Source of the DNA: Eledone cirrhosa
Taxonomy: Eukaryota; Mollusca; Cephalopoda; Octopoda; Eledonidae
DNA: 64,000 nt
Reading direction: 5' to 3'
Assembly (NCBI GenBank): GCA_964016885.1
Contig: OZ024744.1
Location: forward strand, 117,146,925-117,210,924
Positions 1-10,530 of the stretch are shown one piece after another. Positions within the stretch are counted from its first letter, which is position 1; every line of letters starts with the position of its first letter. The notes under the pieces were generated by a model. The model worked only from the letters and a program-made list of their open reading frames with translations. It searched no databases and was not told the origin of the DNA. The translations under genes and the position numbers were made by a program.

Positions 1-2411
1 ACAGTGTAAACCTACTGACACTCGATGGGATGTTACGGTTCAGCCCAGTTTCTTGTTAACCTATTGACAGTGTAAACCCACTGACACTCGATGGGATGTT
101 AGGGTTCAGCGAAGTTTCTTGTTAACCTATTGACAGTGTAAACCCACTGACACTCGATGTGATGTTAGGTTTTAGCCCAGTTTCTTGTTAACCTATTGAC
201 AGTGTAAACCTACTGACACTTGATGGGATGTTAGGGTTCAGCCCAGTTTCTTGTTAACCTATTGACAGTGTAAACCCACTGACACTTGATGGGATGTTAG
301 GGTTCAGCCCAGTTTCTTGTTAACCTATTGACAGTGTAAACCCACTGACACTTGATGGGATGTTAGGGTTTAGCTCAGTTTCTTGTTAACCTATTGACAG
401 TGTAAACCTACTGACACTTGATGTTATGTTAGGGTTTAGCTCAGTTTCTTGTTAACCTATTGACAGTCTAAACCGACTGACACTCGATGGGATGTTAGGG
501 TTCAGCCCAGTTTCTTGTTAACCTATTGACAGTGTAAACCCACTGACACTCGATGGGATGTTAGGGTTCAGCGAAGTTTCTTGTTAACCTATTGACAGTG
601 TAAACCCACTGACACTCGATGTGATGTTAGGGTTTAGCTCAGTTTCTTGTTAACCTATTGACAGTCTAAACCTACTGACACTCGATGGGATGTTAGGGTT
701 CAGCCCAGTTTCTTGTTAACCTATTGACAGTGTAAACCCACTGACACTCGATGGGATGTTAGGGTTCAGCGAAGTTTCTTGTTAACCTATTGACAGTCTA
801 AACCCACTGACACTCGATGGGATGTTAGGTTTTAGCCCAGTTTCTTGTTAACCTATTGACAGTCTAAACCTACTGACACTCGATGGGATGTTAGGGTTCA
901 GCCCAGTTTCTTGTTAACCTATTGACAGTATAAACCTACTGACACTTGATGGGATGTTAGGGTTCAGCCCAGTTTCTTGTTAACCTATTGACAGTCTAAA
1001 CCCACTGACACTTGATGGGATGTTAGGGTTTAGCTCAGTTTCTTGTTAACCTATTGACAGTGAAAACCCACTGACTCTCGATGGGATGTTAGGTTTCAGC
1101 CCAGTTTCTTGTTAACCTATTGACAGTGTAAACCCACTGACACTTGATGGGATGTTAGGGTTTAGCTCAGTTTCTTGTTAACCTATTGACAGTCTAAACC
1201 CACTGACACTCGATGGGATGTTAGGTTTCAGCCCAGTTTCTTGTTAACCTATTGACAGTCTAAACCCACTGACACTCGATGTGATGTTAGGTTTTCGCCC
1301 AGTTTCTTGTTAACCTATTGACAGTGTAAACCCACTGACTCTCGATGTGATGTTAGGGTTCAGCCCAGTTTCTTGTTAACCTATTGACAGTGTAAACCCA
1401 CTGACACTTGATGGGATGTTAGGGTTTAGCTCAGTTTCTTGTTAACCTATTGACAGTCTAAACCTACTGACACTCGATGGGATGTTAGGGTTCAGCCCAG
1501 TTTCTTGTTAACCTATTGACAGTATAAACCTACTGACACTTGATGGGATGTTAGGGTTCAGCGAAGTTTCTTGTTAACCTATTGACAGTGTAAACCCACT
1601 GACACTTGATGGGATGTTAGGGTTTAGCTCAGTTTCTTGTTAACCTATTGACAGTGTAAACCCACTGACTCTCGATGGGATGTTAGGTTTCAGCCCAGTT
1701 TCTTGTTAACCTATTGACAGTGTAAACCTACTGACACTTGATGGGATGTTAGGGTTCAGCGAAGTTTCTTGTTAACCTATTGACAGTGTAAACCCACTGA
1801 CACTCGATGTGATGTTAGGTTTTAGCCCAGTTTCTTGTTAACCTATTGACAGTCTAAACCTACTGACACTTGATGGGATGTTAGGTTTCAGCGAAGTTTC
1901 TTGTTAACCTATTGACAGTCTAAACCCACTGATACTTGATGGGATGTTAGGGTTTAGCCCAGTTTCTTGTTAACCTATTGACAGTGTAAACCCACTGATA
2001 CTTGATGGGATGTTAGGGTTTAGCCCAGTTTCTTGTTAACCTATTGACAGTGTAAACCCACTGACACTTGATGTGATGTTAGGGTTCAGCGAAGTTTCTT
2101 GTTAACCTATTGACAGTGTAAACCTACTGACACTTGATGGGATGTTAGGGTTTAGCTCAGTTTCTTGTTAACCTATTGACAGTGTAAACCCACTGATACT
2201 TGATGGGATGTTAGGGTTTAGCTCAGTTTCTTGTTAACCTATTGACAGTGTAAACCCACTGACACTTGATGGGATGTTAGGGTTTAGCCCAGTTTCTTGT
2301 TAACCTATTGACAGTGTAAACCCACTGATACTTGATGGGATGTTAGGGTTCAGCGAAGTTTCTTGTTAACCTATTGACAGTGTAATCCCACTGACACTTG
2401 ATGGGATGTTA
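1..2411. repeat. 66-bp tandem minisatellite, about 36 copies
   Basis: The start of each unit ('acagtgtaaacc') recurs at 1, 67, 133 and onward every 66 bases, to the last unit near 2411. Units differ by a few substitutions: Tgg/Tgt after 'gatg', 'cagccc' versus 'cagcga', 'gtcta' versus 'gtgta'. 66 is a multiple of three, but stop codons occur in the unit, so it is not coding. The array runs off the left edge, so its true length is unknown. Confidence 0.97.
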
Positions 2412-2620
2412 TTCCATTGCATGTTTATATCCCTACTGTTCTTGCTGGAACCCATTTCTAGTTGACTGGAGCAGCATGAGATGTTATCCGTAAACCCTTT
2501 AGCATTTAAACCAGCTGTATCCTGCCAGAATTCTCTCACCTCTTTCTGTTCAAACTAGCTGTAATTGGCTGCTCATACTTATGTTAATAAGTAATAAATA
2601 ATATCAAAATCTCATAGGTT
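2412..2620. other. unique AT-rich spacer
   Basis: Non-repetitive sequence between two minisatellites. I see no open frame, splice pair or RNA gene here. Confidence 0.6.
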
Positions 2621-3480
2621 CAATGTTATGTGACATAATTATGTGAAATAAAGTGTTTACTGTGAAAATACAATAGTATATATAGAGTAATGTAAATGTT
2701 ATGTGAGATATTATGGGAGGTAAAGTCTTTACTGTGAAAATACAATAGTATATATAGAGTAATGTAAATGTTATGTGAGATATTATGTAAGGTAAAGCCT
2801 TTACTGTGAAAATACAATAGTATATATAGAGTAATGTAAATGTTATGTGAGATATTATGGGAGGTAAAGTCTTTACTGTGAAAATACAATAGTATATAGA
2901 GAGTAATGTAAATGTTATGTGGGGTATTATGTGAGGTAAAGCCTTTACTGTGAAAATACGATAGTATATATAGAGTAATATAAATGTTATGTGAGATATT
3001 ATGTGAGGTAAAGCCTTTACTGTGATAATACAATAGTATATATAGAGTAATGTAAATGTTATGTGAGGTATTTTGTGAGGTAAAGCCTTTACTGTGAAAA
3101 TACAATAGTATATATAGAGTAATGTAAATGTTATGTGAGATATTATGTGAGGTAAAGCCTTTACTGTGAAAATACAATAGTATATATAGAGTAATGTAAA
3201 TGTTATGTGAGGTATTTTGTGAGGTAAAGCCTTTACTGTGAAAATACAATAGTATATATAGACTAATATAAATGTTATGTGAGATATTATGTGAGGTAAA
3301 GCCTTTACTGTGAAAATACAATAGTATATATAGAGTAATATAAATGTTATGTGAGATATTATGTGAGGTAAAGCCTTTACTGTGAAAATACAATAGTATA
3401 TATAGAGTAATGTAAATGTTATGTGAGATATGATGTAAGGTAAAGCCTTTACTGTGAAAATACAATAGTATATATAGAGT
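2621..3480. repeat. 72-bp tandem minisatellite, left part
   Basis: Unit of 72 bases ('atgtgagata' recurs at 2701 and 2773), about 12 copies. Because 72 is 24 codons and the unit lacks stops in one minus-strand frame, it gives a 290-residue open frame of a 24-residue repeat (motif LYILLYFHSKGFTSHN). I read this as a by-product of the repeat and not as a gene. The array stops at 3480 in mid-unit, where a LINE begins, and resumes at about 9097. Confidence 0.95.
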
Positions 3481-3717
3481 GGTTTCTTTATTTGCCACTA
3501 GGGCACAAAAGGTAGGGACAGATACAAGGGGGGAAGTTTACATATAATTAACGAGTACAAAATTATAACAATGAAATAACAACAACAAACGAAGTCCTCA
3601 ATAGGGAGGGGGCATTAACATGGGTCGCACACACCCCGGAAAAAATGTGTAACCCTTCTCCTCAGGAGCACAAAGAGTAGGTGCTTCCCTCGTCTCCTCT
3701 TTTTCCTCTTCTTTCAC

Positions 3718-6700
3718 CTACAGGCTGATATAGAGAGAAGACCCATTCACTCTGGCCATTCTCCCTACTTTCACCCACCTTTCATAAAACTTGCTGGGGT
3801 AGAGCACCTCTCTCTCCATTCTGATCCTTCTTTTAAAATGGTATTTGAAAAAGGGGACCAGTTGTTGGCCGGAGAGAAAGGTGTCTGACCTCAGCCCTTT
3901 CAGCCTCGTCCACCAAACAACTTCTTTAGCCATGGCTACCACACAGAGAAAAACCGCCTCTCCTTCGTTTTTGAAAGGGGGAGGCGGTTTGATCGTGACA
4001 ATGGACTCGGTGGTCAACCGGATTGGTCCCACCCTCGACAGTAGTCGTTCCACATAGCCCCACAGGTCAGCAATGCCTGGGCAGTGTACGAATGCGTGCA
4101 CAACGGTTTCGTCATCATGCACGCATCTCGGACAGATCTTATTCAAAGGATCTCTACCCAGGCTCCCATGCCTGTGGAGCTTGTCTCGAACGGGTAGAGC
4201 CCCTCGGTAGCACTGCCAAGCCAGGGACTTTTGGAAGTTGTCCATCGGTCCAGGGCCAAACGTCCTACCGAACAGACTGGCCAGTTCATCTTCCTCCATG
4301 CCTAGAGCTTCTCCGAGAGCATCGTCGCACCTGCTGCGTACCAACCCTCTATAGAATGTCGACGTGGAGTCTCCACTGATTGCCGGGTCCGCTTTCCAGA
4401 GGGCCGTGAGCGCCTGGGCACATTCAATGTGCCAGTCGCCCACTTTTCTCGGTCTTTGTTTGACCCAGGATTGCAGCTCGGTGAGCGAGACGAGTCTGGG
4501 AAAGGCTTGCCTCACAAACGGGGCCCACACCGGTTGACCGGTGAGGAATACCTGGAGGTACCGTAGCCTTAATGCGTGTTTACGCATCTGTAGCCACGGC
4601 ATCCCCAGCCCTCCTTTCGAAGGGTGTTGACAGCAGATGGATCTCCTCACCAAAGGGGTCCGCTTGTTCCAAAGAAATTGGAACAGCGCACACTCCATTT
4701 TGGCGTGTCTTTTCACTGGGCAAGGCACGACGGTCAAGCGGTAGTAGATGACGGATACTATATAAGTATTCGCCACCTCCGCTCGACCTTTCAGGGATAG
4801 TTTGCACTGGGCCCACTTCTGGGTGAGTGCAAACACCCTGGCCGTTACCTCGTTCCAGTTTTTCTCCACCTGGAGGTCTGGTCCGAACCAGACCCCAAGC
4901 AGCTTCACCGGGCCCTCCGTCCAGCGTCCGACGACGTCGTTGGAGGGCATCGGTTTGCCTCTCCATGTTCCGAGTTGCAAACCGACGGACTTGTCCCGGT
5001 TCAGCTTGGCTCCTGTAAACCTTTCATATTCCTCCAGTAAGGTGCCGATCTCACCGATTTGCGAGGTTTTCGACACCATTACTGTCACGTCATCGGCGTA
5101 GGCCGACGCCGCTTTCTGCAATCCCGGTTCCAAAGGGATGCCCTGCAACCGCTCCAACTTCCGCAGTAGTGGCTCAAGAGCCAGCACATACAGTAGGGAG
5201 GAGAGAGGGCATCCCTGTCGGATGGATCGCATGATTTGGAACGGCTCCGAGAGGTGGCCGTTCACCTTGACCCTTGAGCAGACGTTGCTGCTGTGCATCG
5301 CAGCAATCCAACCCCTGAAAACGGGTCCGAAGCCTGCCGCCGCGAGCACCGCATCCAGGTAACGATGGTCAACCCTATCGAAAGCTTTAGATTGATCCAA
5401 GTTGATCAGGGCCCCACCAAAGCCGGGTTCATTCCCTACCCTCTCTATGATGTATCGCATAAGGTGGAGATTGTCGTGAATGGACCTGGACGGGATTGCG
5501 CATGTCTGCGCTTCTCCCACCAGGTTTCCAACGACAAGCGCCAACCTCTTCGCTAACACCTTGGCCAAAATCTTTAACTCTGTATTTAGCAGAGTTATGG
5601 GCCTGAAGTTACTTATGTCATCCCCCTTGTTCTCATCCTTCCTCACCAGCGTAACTACGCCCTTGGTCACAGAACTGGGAATTCTCCCGTTCTGCTGCCA
5701 GTTGCAGTAGACCGCTTCGAGGATATCGGAGAACAAGTCCGGCATCGCTACATATAGCTCGTATGGTAGACCATCGAGACCCGGGGATTTGCGTTTGCCG
5801 CATTGGCTCAGCGCCGCCCCTATCTCAGCAGCTGAAATCGTCCTTTCGCAGGACTTCGCCTCCGCGTCTGAGAGGCGCGGCAGACCGTCGAGGTATGGAT
5901 TGAAATCCATAGTCTCACCCGGCGCGCCGCCCCTCTCGAACAGTCGTGCAAAGTGCCGCTGAAAGGCCGCACACATCTGCCCAGGTTCAAGGATCACACG
6001 CCCATCCTGGTCCTTCAAAGACCGAATCGTGGACTTGTTCCCACTTTTTGCCTCTGTCACTCGGGCCCAGCTTACAGCTTTGGCTCCCTCATTACCCAGA
6101 GCACGTATTTTACTCCTGACAACGCAGCCTTCATGCTTCACCTCAAAGAACTGGTCTAAGGCTATTCTTGATGCCAGCACGCCGGCTACATTGCCACTCC
6201 TAATCGCCTCTTCTACTCTATCTACTAATTCCCTTTCCGTCTTGTTCCTATCCCTTGCTAATTCCTGACTAAAACCTATCGATTCTATTCTAATTGCTCT
6301 CTTAAGAGAGCTCCACCACCTGTTGTTGACAATTGCCCCTGTCAAACTCTGCTTAACTAACGTGCTAATCCGTTTACTGTAAGCTTTGCTTCTCGGTAAG
6401 GACAAGTTCAGCTTCCAGTAACCGGGTCCCTGTCTATGGGTTCTATCAAGGTTGGCTATGCAGGTCACTAACTTGTGATCCGAATAGTCAACCATGAACA
6501 TTTTTGGACAGCTAAATGTGTCCCTATCGTTCTCTCTAACTAGGACCCTATCTAGGTACGACCTAGATGTTCCACTGCGATTGGTCCACGTCCATAGTGG
6601 TACAGTCGGAAAATCTAGTCGATATCTATCGACCAGGTCAAATCGGCCGATTAACCTTTTGAGGCTTTTACACCCCCCTCTATTGGCACATGCCCCTACA

Positions 6701-7155
6701 TAGTCCCAACGTGCATCCAGGATACCATTCCAGTCTCCCACTAAAAGCAAGGAGCGGGACGTTCCCAGAAAAGTTTCCAGACGTTGGAAGTATTCCGGCC
6801 GCGCTGCCCAAAAGGGGGCGTACACAGCTATTAGTCTAAGGGCTCCACTTTCACTACTGTCGACGTCTAAAACCACCAGTCGACCCTCCGGGTCCAGGTG
6901 CACCTTCTGTATGGCGAGGCCCAGGTGTTTTCGCAGCAGAACGACAACTCCACCCCCACCCCCCGGTTGACAGAGAGATGCGAAGATCTCAAAGTCGTCG
7001 AAGAGGGGCGCCAGTTGGTGCTCGCTGCTGATCCTGGACTCGCAAATAGCCATTACATCCATTCTATGCGACCTGAGATCGTTTAAAAGTTTGCCTTGTT
7101 TCCAAGACAGTCCCAGGCCACGTACATTCAGACACCCAACTCTTATATCAGCCAT
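3718..7155 (-). CDS. LINE ORF2: endonuclease and reverse transcriptase, intact
   Basis: 1145 residues without interruption. In this enzyme the endonuclease nicks target DNA and the reverse transcriptase copies the element RNA onto the free 3' end. Residues about 1-230 are an AP-endonuclease-like domain: starts MADIRVGCLNVRGLG, then ICESRIS, VGDWNGILDAR and a SDHKLV motif near residue 225. Residues about 450-760 are the reverse transcriptase: SPGLDGLPYELY, FRPITLLNTELKILAKVLA, LINLDQSKAFDRVDH, RQGCPLSSLLYVLALEPLL and the catalytic YADD near residue 686. Near residues 1005-1022 is a CPRC...H...HC cluster (zf-RVT type). The start is the ATG at 7155, 21 bases after ORF1. Length and order fit a full Tx1/L1-group ORF2. 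This is the best-preserved retrotransposon gene in the window. Confidence 0.93.
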   Translation of the reverse strand: MADIRVGCLNVRGLGLSWKQGKLLNDLRSHRMDVMAICESRISSEHQLAPLFDDFEIFASLCQPGGGGGVVVLLRKHLGLAIQKVHLDPEGRLVVLDVDSSESGALRLIAVYAPFWAARPEYFQRLETFLGTSRSLLLVGDWNGILDARWDYVGACANRGGCKSLKRLIGRFDLVDRYRLDFPTVPLWTWTNRSGTSRSYLDRVLVRENDRDTFSCPKMFMVDYSDHKLVTCIANLDRTHRQGPGYWKLNLSLPRSKAYSKRISTLVKQSLTGAIVNNRWWSSLKRAIRIESIGFSQELARDRNKTERELVDRVEEAIRSGNVAGVLASRIALDQFFEVKHEGCVVRSKIRALGNEGAKAVSWARVTEAKSGNKSTIRSLKDQDGRVILEPGQMCAAFQRHFARLFERGGAPGETMDFNPYLDGLPRLSDAEAKSCERTISAAEIGAALSQCGKRKSPGLDGLPYELYVAMPDLFSDILEAVYCNWQQNGRIPSSVTKGVVTLVRKDENKGDDISNFRPITLLNTELKILAKVLAKRLALVVGNLVGEAQTCAIPSRSIHDNLHLMRYIIERVGNEPGFGGALINLDQSKAFDRVDHRYLDAVLAAAGFGPVFRGWIAAMHSSNVCSRVKVNGHLSEPFQIMRSIRQGCPLSSLLYVLALEPLLRKLERLQGIPLEPGLQKAASAYADDVTVMVSKTSQIGEIGTLLEEYERFTGAKLNRDKSVGLQLGTWRGKPMPSNDVVGRWTEGPVKLLGVWFGPDLQVEKNWNEVTARVFALTQKWAQCKLSLKGRAEVANTYIVSVIYYRLTVVPCPVKRHAKMECALFQFLWNKRTPLVRRSICCQHPSKGGLGMPWLQMRKHALRLRYLQVFLTGQPVWAPFVRQAFPRLVSLTELQSWVKQRPRKVGDWHIECAQALTALWKADPAISGDSTSTFYRGLVRSRCDDALGEALGMEEDELASLFGRTFGPGPMDNFQKSLAWQCYRGALPVRDKLHRHGSLGRDPLNKICPRCVHDDETVVHAFVHCPGIADLWGYVERLLSRVGPIRLTTESIVTIKPPPPFKNEGEAVFLCVVAMAKEVVWWTRLKGLRSDTFLSGQQLVPFFKYHFKRRIRMEREVLYPSKFYERWVKVGRMARVNGSSLYISL

Positions 7156-7176
7156 GTTGGTTAAAAGAGGAAGGAC

Positions 7177-8979
7177 CTACCTGTTCGGCTCCTGAGGAGC
7201 AGGTTGCACAATATCCATGGGCGTATTGGAGGGGTTGTTTGGTGGGGTGTTGTTCTGTGGTGGAGTGGGGGTGTTTGGTGAGGTGTGGGTGGGGAAACGT
7301 TTCAAGAGGACGCGGTTATAGGGTCGAGTACATGTTTTCCCCACGTCCTCAGGAAAGTTCTCTCTTAGTTTTGCATAGGTGTCCATTGGGAGCCTTATCA
7401 TTTTTAAATGCGGTTTGTTGGCCGCGCTTGCAAAGAATTGCCCTTCAGTTTCCACCAAAGGGTCTTTGTGTATTGTTTTTACTAGTTCTTTGTTATTTGT
7501 GTTAATGTATGTATACTGTTTTATTTGTGTTGTGTTTGTTTGTTGTTCTTGTGTGTGCTTACGTTTTGTTGTATGTGTTATGTTTTGGGGTGGGGCGGAT
7601 TTTGTTTGTTCTGCTTGTTTTGTTTTTGTTGGTGGTTGTGTGTTTGTTTCGTTTATGTTCGAGTGGTGCTTTCTTTTTTTCCTTTTTACAGGTTGGAAGG
7701 GTTCCCCCTCTTCGTCACTAGGTGCCGTTTCCGCTGGGTCCTCGTCCGTGCTGTCGGGTAGTGGTGTATTTTGGGGTTTTGTTGTATTTGTGTGTGTTTT
7801 GGGAGTTGTTTTGGGTGGGGCCGTGTCTTGTGTTATTTTTCCGTGTTGTTTTTGTTGTTGTTGTGGTGGCGGTGGTGGTGTGTGGGGTGTAGGCAAAAGA
7901 GCCTTTTTTTTTGTCAATTGAGGACAAGCAGCCCTTAGATGACCCCTGCTTGAACAGTAGTAACATATGGGCCTCCTACCCTCGGCTGAAATATATATAA
8001 ATGTTTCTCCATCGAGGGACACCCTCTGTGGTATTCTAGCTATTCGTTCTGGTCTCATTTGGACCAGAACCTCCACGCTCAAACCGCCGAAAACGTCTGT
8101 GGTGACTTCTCCTACTGAGAGGATTCCGTCCTCGTCTTCTAAAAATCCTGTTAGTACCCAGGAAATGCATGCATTTGGCCGGATTCCGGAGACCCTTATC
8201 TTCTGCGTTCTTTTCCCTAAATATGTGGGGAAAAATGTATGTAGCTTGGAAACAATTGGTGCCACAGAGTATTTCCTGGCCGTCAATTGATCCTTCATTA
8301 GGACCGTTATATTCCCATAGAGTGGCCCTTTTTGTATGAACGATATATCACTCCACACATTTTTTAGGACCAGCTCAATCTCTTTTTGGGATAATTGAGT
8401 TGGTTTCCTTGTTATGTTGGAAATTGTTCTGAAAGATATCGTTCTTAGCGTCGTGTCTCTTTTGATTTCTTGTGGGGAGGTGATTGTGAAGTCTCCTCCT
8501 TCTTTGAAAGTTACATACTGTTTCGCTTCCTTCATCTTTTCTCTCAGAGTTGTAATGTCCAGTTGCTTGCAGGTTTGTGTTTTCCGGACCGCCTGTGCAA
8601 AGGAGGCACCAGTAGTGGGTTCGCTTTGTTTGGTGTTATCGTTATTTTTTCCTTGGTTGGTGTTGTGACTATTGCTGTTATTGTCGTTGTTGTTTTTGTC
8701 TGCGTTTATGTGACTTTCTGGGTTTTCACCCAATTTTACAAATTTTTCTTTTAATTCCGTGTTCCATGTTTCTTTTGCAGAAGTGAGGAGGGAAGACTTA
8801 GAGCCTTGTGCTTCTAGCTTCTCTGTATCACCTTTCTTAGGGGGCGTGGCTTTCACGTTAGGATGAGATGTGAAAATTCCGTCCATTTCAATTAGTTTGC
8901 CGTAATAAATTTTTAACTGGAAAATTCGCCCCAAAAAGGGGCGAAAATAAATAAACTCAAAGTTTGACGACCAAGGCAA
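7177..8979 (-). CDS. LINE ORF1: CCHC zinc-knuckle RNA-binding protein
   Basis: 600 residues if read from 8979; the methionine at 8886 (MDGIFTSHPN, 569 residues) is an equally good or better start because the preceding 31 residues look like translated leader. Near residues 338-354 is a gag-like zinc knuckle, CYYCSSRGHLRAAC (C-x2-C-x4-H-x4-C), expected to bind the element RNA. The N-terminal third is rich in Asn, Ser and Lys; the C-terminal third is low-complexity Thr/Pro/Gln/Lys with acidic stretches (DSTDEDPAETAPSDEEGE). ORF1 ends 21 bases before ORF2, so ORF2 translation probably depends on reinitiation or readthrough of a dicistronic RNA. Function in the element's ribonucleoprotein is inferred from family knowledge. 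Confidence 0.88.
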   Translation of the reverse strand: MPWSSNFEFIYFRPFLGRIFQLKIYYGKLIEMDGIFTSHPNVKATPPKKGDTEKLEAQGSKSSLLTSAKETWNTELKEKFVKLGENPESHINADKNNNDNNSNSHNTNQGKNNDNTKQSEPTTGASFAQAVRKTQTCKQLDITTLREKMKEAKQYVTFKEGGDFTITSPQEIKRDTTLRTISFRTISNITRKPTQLSQKEIELVLKNVWSDISFIQKGPLYGNITVLMKDQLTARKYSVAPIVSKLHTFFPTYLGKRTQKIRVSGIRPNACISWVLTGFLEDEDGILSVGEVTTDVFGGLSVEVLVQMRPERIARIPQRVSLDGETFIYISAEGRRPICYYCSSRGHLRAACPQLTKKKALLPTPHTPPPPPQQQQKQHGKITQDTAPPKTTPKTHTNTTKPQNTPLPDSTDEDPAETAPSDEEGEPFQPVKRKKRKHHSNINETNTQPPTKTKQAEQTKSAPPQNITHTTKRKHTQEQQTNTTQIKQYTYINTNNKELVKTIHKDPLVETEGQFFASAANKPHLKMIRLPMDTYAKLRENFPEDVGKTCTRPYNRVLLKRFPTHTSPNTPTPPQNNTPPNNPSNTPMDIVQPAPQEPNR

Positions 8980-9096
8980 GGGGTTAACGTATATTACAGT
9001 ATAAAAAAATTAATCAAAACTCACTTTTTGAGTAAGTAAATCCGACTCGGTAGCCGAGCTTGTTCACACACGTCAACACACGTCTCTCGTATACGA

Positions 9097-9670
9097 GATG
9101 TTATGTGAGATATTATGTGAGGTAAAGCCTTTACTGTGAAAATACAATAGTATATATAGAGTAATGTAAATGTTATGTGAGATATTATGTTAGGTAAAAA
9201 CTTTACTGTGAAAATACAATAGTATATATAGTGTAATGTAAATGTTATGTGAGGTATTTTGTGAGGTAAAGCCTTTACTGTGAAAATACAATAGTATATA
9301 TAGAGTAATGTAAATGTTATGAGATATTATGTGAGGTAAAACCTTTACTGTGAAAATACAATAGTATATATAGAGTAATGTAAATGTTATGTAAGATATT
9401 ATGTGAGGTAAAGTCTTTACTGTGAAAATATAATAGTATATATAGAGTAATGTAAATGTTATGTGAGGTAATTATGTGAGGTAAAGCTTTTACTGTGAAA
9501 ATACAATAGTATATATAGAGTAATGTAAATGTTATGTGAGATATTATGTGAGGTAAAGCCTTTACTGTGAAAATACAATAGTATATATAGAGTAATGTAA
9601 ATGTTATGTGAGGTAAAGTCTTTACTGTGAAAATACAATAGTATATATAGAGTAATGTAAATGTTATGTG
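9097..9670. repeat. 72-bp tandem minisatellite, right part
   Basis: Continuation of the array at 2621-3480, about 8 copies, starting in mid-unit directly after the LINE 5' end. Two units carry deletions (for example the short unit near 9318). The split array is the clearest evidence that the LINE inserted into it. Confidence 0.94.
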
Positions 9671-9952
9671 AACACACCTGTGATGAGTGTGACTCTAACA
9701 CACCTGTGATGAGTGACTTTAACACACCTGCAATGAGTATGTCTTTAACACACCTGTAATGAGTGGGACTTTAACACACCTGTGATGAGTGGGACTTTAA
9801 CACACCTGTGATGAGTGGGACTTTAACACACCTGTGATGAGTGGGACTTTAACACACCTGTGATGAGTGGGACTTTAACACACCTGTGATGAGGTGATGA
9901 GTGTGACTTTAACACACCCATGATGAGTGTGACTCTAACCCACCTGTGATGA
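9671..9952. repeat. 26-bp minisatellite
   Basis: About 11 copies of a 26-base unit ('cacacctgtgatgagtg' + 'ggactttaa'). Bases differ at a few positions (ggactt/tgactc) and one unit has an 8-base insertion near 9893. Confidence 0.92.
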
Positions 9953-10114
9953 TGTCCCTCTTTCAAAGCTAATGACCTACACCAGTAGAGGTGGTGTGTA
10001 ATGACCATAAAAACATGTCCTAATGCAGTACGAAGTGTTCAGTTTAATATTTGATTTGATTTTAATAAAAGTTTGCATAGTTTATAAGTAATATTAATAT
10101 CTATTTTATTCCAG

Positions 10115-10152
10115 AAAATAAATTTAGAAAAGAAACATTCGCTGCTTGCAAG
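10115..10152 (+). CDS. possible short host exon
   Basis: 38 bases between an acceptor-like 'tctattttattccag' ending at 10114 and a donor-like 'aag|gtaatt' starting at 10153. Read from phase 0 it gives KINLEKKHSLLA and leaves two bases (AG). The exon at 23934 needs exactly two carried bases, which would give AGT (Ser). The phase match is suggestive, but such a short AT-rich exon can arise by chance, and a second frame is also open. Confidence 0.35.
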
Positions 10153-10187
10153 GTAATTATATATTTTAAAAATATATTATATATATA

Positions 10188-10372
10188 TCATCATCATCAT
10201 AATCACTGTTTAAGATCTTCTTTCCATGTTAGCATGGGTCAGACAGGTTATATATGTTATGAGATTCAAGTCTGGCCAGATGCCTGCACTAATAGGACTG
10301 CATTTTGGCCGTTATTTTTTTCTTTACAGCTGGATGCCCTTCCTAACACCAACCAGGCTTACAGTATATATA
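10188..10372 (-). mobile_element. SINE fragment (octopus type, 3' part)
   Basis: Antisense copy: (ATC)n, then a diverged tail region, then 'ctggatgcccttcctaacac', the reverse complement of the body shared by the SINEs in this window. No tRNA-like head is present. Confidence 0.8.
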
Positions 10373-10380
10373 TATATATA

Positions 10381-10530
10381 TCTTCTTTTTCTTTTTCTTC
10401 TTTTTCTTTTTCTTCTTTTTCTTCTTTTTCTTCTTTTTCTTCTTTTTCTTCTTTTTCTTCTTTTTCTTCTTTTTCTTCTTCTTCTTCTTCTTCTTCTTCG
10501 CCCCTCTCCTCCTCCTCCTCCTCCTCCTAT
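10381..10530. repeat. pyrimidine microsatellite (TTC/CTTTTT, then CTC)
   Basis: Runs of 'cttcttttt' and (TTC)n followed by (CTC)n. Apparent Ser/Phe/Leu-rich frames are low-complexity only. Confidence 0.95.

Larger units (their letters stand above)
3481..9096 (-). mobile_element. complete Tx1-like LINE (copy 1) inserted in minisatellite
   Basis: A two-ORF non-LTR retrotransposon of about 5.6 kb on the minus strand, flanked on both sides by the same 72-bp minisatellite. The 5' end is near 9096, followed by a short leader, ORF1 (8886 or 8979 to 7177), 21 bases, ORF2 (7155 to 3718) and a 3' UTR of about 240 bases ending in 'aataaagaaacc' at 3481. I see no poly(A) tail and no target-site duplication. 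Against the satellite consensus about 7 bases of target ('aatgtaa') are missing at the junction, suggesting a small target deletion. Both ORFs are undamaged, so the copy may be young. The clade call rests on ORF2 motifs (LDQSKAFDRVDH, SAYADDV, C-terminal zinc-knuckle region) typical of the Tx1/L1 group; it is by recognition only. Confidence 0.9.

Noticed and set aside
3480..3481. Target-site duplication of the copy 1 LINE
   Set aside because: No repeat of flanking bases beyond what the satellite itself supplies; a small deletion fits better.
2626..3498. 290-residue minus-strand protein repeat
   Set aside because: A 72-bp minisatellite without stops in one frame; the same array is broken by a LINE.
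7239..7921. Plus-strand Cys/Val/Phe-rich frames as membrane proteins
   Set aside because: Antisense shadow of the intact LINE ORF1.
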